Below, piece by piece: positions 33,201 through 34,021 of a DNA stretch of 34,021 nucleotides. Each line of letters starts with the position of its first letter. The first letter of the stretch is position 1. This stretch comes from Roseomonas sp. GC11 (GTDB lineage: Bacteria > Pseudomonadota > Alphaproteobacteria > Acetobacterales > Acetobacteraceae): the NCBI RefSeq assembly GCF_024437745.1, contig NZ_JANFNY010000056.1, positions 1 through 34,021 of the forward strand, written 5' to 3'. The notes beneath the pieces are model-generated. The model ran no database searches, was not told the DNA's origin, and was given only the letters and a program-made list of their open reading frames with translations. A program made the translations under genes and the position numbers.

Positions 33201-34021
33201 CCGCTGGCGGTCAGCCCGCCCGTGCCGGAGATCACGCCATCATAGCCACCGCCGCCGCTGACGGTCAGCGTGTTGGCGCCGAGCGCCACGCTGCTGCCGG
33301 AGACGCCGTTCAGCGTCTGCACCGTGCGCCCGCCGCCCGCCGCCGCGAGGTCGAACACCGTCCCACTCGCCGTCAGCGACACGCCGGAGGAAGCCGCGAT
33401 ATCCCCCGCGCCGGAGAGCGCCAGCGTCCCCGCCTCCACCCGCGTCGCGCCGGTATAGCCATTGGCGCCGGAGAGGGTGAGCGTGCCGCCGGTGACGGTC
33501 AGCCCGCCCGGGCCGCCGATGCTGCCGGCATAACCGCCGCCGCCGCTGACGGTCAGCGTGTTGTCGCCGAGCGCCACGCTGCTGCCGGAGACGCCATTCA
33601 GCGTCTGCACCGTGCGCCCGCCGCCCGCCGCTGCGAGGTCGAACACCGTCCCACTCGCCGTCAGCGACACACCCGAGGAGGTGGCGATATCGCCCGTGCC
33701 GGAGAGCGCCAGCGTGCCGCCGGACACCGTGGTCAGCCCGGTATAGCCGTTGGCCGCCGAGAGCGTCAGCGTGCCACCGCCCGCCGTCAGCCCGCCCGTG
33801 CCGGAGATCACCCCCGCGAAGCCGCCGCCGCCGCTCACCGTCAGCGTATTGGCGCCGAGCGCCACGCTGCTGCCGGAGACGCCATTCAGCGTCTGCACCG
33901 TGCGCCCGCCATCGGCCGCCGCAATGTCGAACGCCGCGCCGCTCGCCGTCAGCGACACGCCCGAGGAGGCCGAGAGATCGCCCGCGCCGGAGAGCGCCAG
34001 CGTGCCGCCGGACACCGTGGT
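30224..34021 (-). CDS. Autotransporter (type Va) with passenger repeats and C-terminal beta-barrel, 5' part outside window
   Basis: The frame is open to the window edge, so the signal peptide and part of the passenger are missing. The first visible Val-Ser-Gly-Gly is inside a repeat. Residues are numbered from the codon at 34015. At least five 96-residue repeats span 3-482 with the PATR-type pattern GGTLTLSGANGYTGxT. A first linker (GTLTVGGNYVQSATGTLQLAL) follows, then a second block ending EIEEGATLRGSGVIDAPT and GTLSPGNSPGTLTF, the typical pre-barrel motif. The last about 276 residues (about 988-1263) form the outer-membrane beta-domain, ending GGLLWSW with a terminal aromatic. The barrel exports the beta-helical passenger to the cell surface. 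Adhesion is a likely role, inferred from the class. Confidence 0.92.
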   Translation of the reverse strand, partial: TTVSGGTLALSGAGDLSASSGVSLTASGAAFDIAAADGGRTVQTLNGVSGSSVALGANTLTVSGGGGFAGVISGTGGLTAGGGTLTLSAANGYTGLTTVSGGTLALSGTGDIATSSGVSLTASGTVFDLAAAGGGRTVQTLNGVSGSSVALGDNTLTVSGGGGYAGSIGGPGGLTVTGGTLTLSGANGYTGATRVEAGTLALSGAGDIAASSGVSLTASGTVFDLAAAGGGRTVQTLNGVSGSSVALGANTLTVSGGGGYDGVISGTGGLTASGGTLTLSAAQSLTGAVRVEAGTLALSGAGDLSTASGLTLSASGAAFTMAAANGSRLLQSLNGVSGSSLDLGAHTLTVSGGGTYGGAVSGPGGLTVTGGTLTLSGANSYTGVTRVEGGTLALSGTGTIATSAGLNLATSGAGFSIAGASSARTVQTLDGVAGSSIALGAQQLRILQGGIYSGTIAGTGGLEVAGGSLTLNGVNSFTGLTTVSAGTLVLGDAGHASARIGGSAGIVTGARLTGTGTVAGSLTNSGLVVPGIGGAVGTLTVGGNYVQSATGTLQLALTPGGASALAITGGAVLDGALAILPAAGTYAADSLYTLLTATGGVTGSFATRSGEIAGMQLVTIYRANQVDLLLASLLVDQSKPIFTQNDPAAQASAIVFSGGTLQPTADATFGQPIVVNSGNGTVDTRTGNVVFTGSVSGDGNLTTTGSGSVEVAGGVSLSGTVVASEGTLYSNSTLQAAALEIEEGATLRGSGVIDAPTTVSGTLSPGNSPGTLTFTAPVVMTDSSTFEIDIDGTGTGSGAGNYSRVIVDGASFTAAGTLAPLLRGITGSATNTYTPEVGTGFRVVEASSILGSFSGLTQPAGLATGTRFDALYQPTSLTLYVTPESYARMSALGYQQTANQLSVGRALDALRPAAGVRGSDAIEAGLAALFPLNAAQIQDTTIRLGGAIYGDAMMALVDGNRAFGGAISGQQAARRANGIGAQQAATAQLGRFTSWIIGLGQTFNTGSEGGATAYHASTGGVAVGLETDLGTGFSAGIAAGYTAGRITSPAGGGRASPNVGHLAAYGGYTGPLIFADAQVSGSFGQISVDRDLGALGMSAHATPSTSSYGAELETGVYYRVGHWTLQPGIGARVDILNRDHATESGAGVLGLNLDSESVTATRSIVGLRASTALQLASGMALIPAVRLQWAHEFGDVATSTGATLIGASSTPIRTETVATGRDRLLAGLGASLTLTPQASLFLTYSADLRSNYTGQAVSGGLLWSW
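32570..34009 (-). repeat. Five tandem 288-bp (96-aa) repeats in the autotransporter passenger
   Basis: Repeat starts on the minus strand fall at 34009, 33721, 33433, 33145 and 32857; a sixth, diverged start is at 32569 (AGTLVLGDAGH). The spacing is exactly 288 bases each time. Each unit carries GTLALSG, RTVQTLNGVSGSS, LTVSGGG and TLTLS blocks. Units 2 and 3 are almost identical in their central part. The array continues past the window end, because base 34021 is again in a repeat boundary. Confidence 0.93.

Noticed and set aside
32570-34021. Regular repeats considered as a CRISPR or satellite array
   Set aside because: The 288-base units are fully in frame, lack unique spacers and encode autotransporter passenger repeats.

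Overview
The window reads as a chromosomal stretch of a very GC-rich, metabolically versatile Gram-negative bacterium, most probably an alphaproteobacterium of the Acetobacteraceae (Roseomonas-like). This assignment is inference. It rests on the GC-rich codon bias, the density of tripartite and ABC uptake systems, the IalB and SapC families, a group-2 Mrp antiporter and the style of the intergenic palindromes. No rRNA, tRNA, CRISPR array, prophage or insertion sequence is visible.

Layout. (1) 1-3678, plus strand: the 3' end of cydC, then cydA, cydB and a 31-codon cydX, encoding cytochrome bd oxidase and part of its assembly exporter. (2) 3772-5025: a lone FAD-dependent amine/amino-acid oxidoreductase gene flanked by inverted copies of a 38-bp palindromic element. 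(3) 5092-10708, minus strand: a complete dipeptide/oligopeptide-type ABC importer (dppABCDF order) with a Tat-type signal on the binding protein. (4) 10920-17031: a putative sugar or sugar-acid module. It holds an aldo/keto reductase, a GntR/FCD regulator, a DHDPS/KDG-aldolase-family lyase and a CUT1-like ABC importer (binding protein and two permeases) that lacks an ATPase gene. Two short palindromes with an ACATGT core sit in the two divergent promoter regions and look like operators. (5) 17117-19904: a TRAP transporter (dctP-dctQ-dctM) with overlapping stops and starts. (6) 20061-21641: an orphan family-5 substrate-binding protein. (7) 21947-28533: a stand-alone EIIA-Ntr-like (PtsN) protein followed by a complete group-2 Mrp/Mnh/Pha cation/proton antiporter operon (fused AB, then C, D, E, F, G). 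(8) 28632-34021, minus strand: IalB-family and SapC-family genes in an overlapping pair, downstream of a large autotransporter that runs off the window. The autotransporter passenger carries at least five tandem 96-residue repeats.

Operons are tightly packed with ATGA or GTGA overlaps. Intergenic spaces are dominated by palindromes. A two-stem composite element (an A/T-rich GTTCTTTTT stem plus a GGCGTCCC stem) occurs four times, and a run of four hairpins separates the GntR and aldolase genes.

The most interesting leads are the putative GntR operator pair defining a small sugar regulon, the PtsN-like gene beside the Mrp antiporter, the composite repeat family, the inverted 38-bp copies around the oxidoreductase gene, a likely one-base frameshift at the start of the first sugar permease, and the repeat-rich autotransporter with two pre-barrel-like segments.
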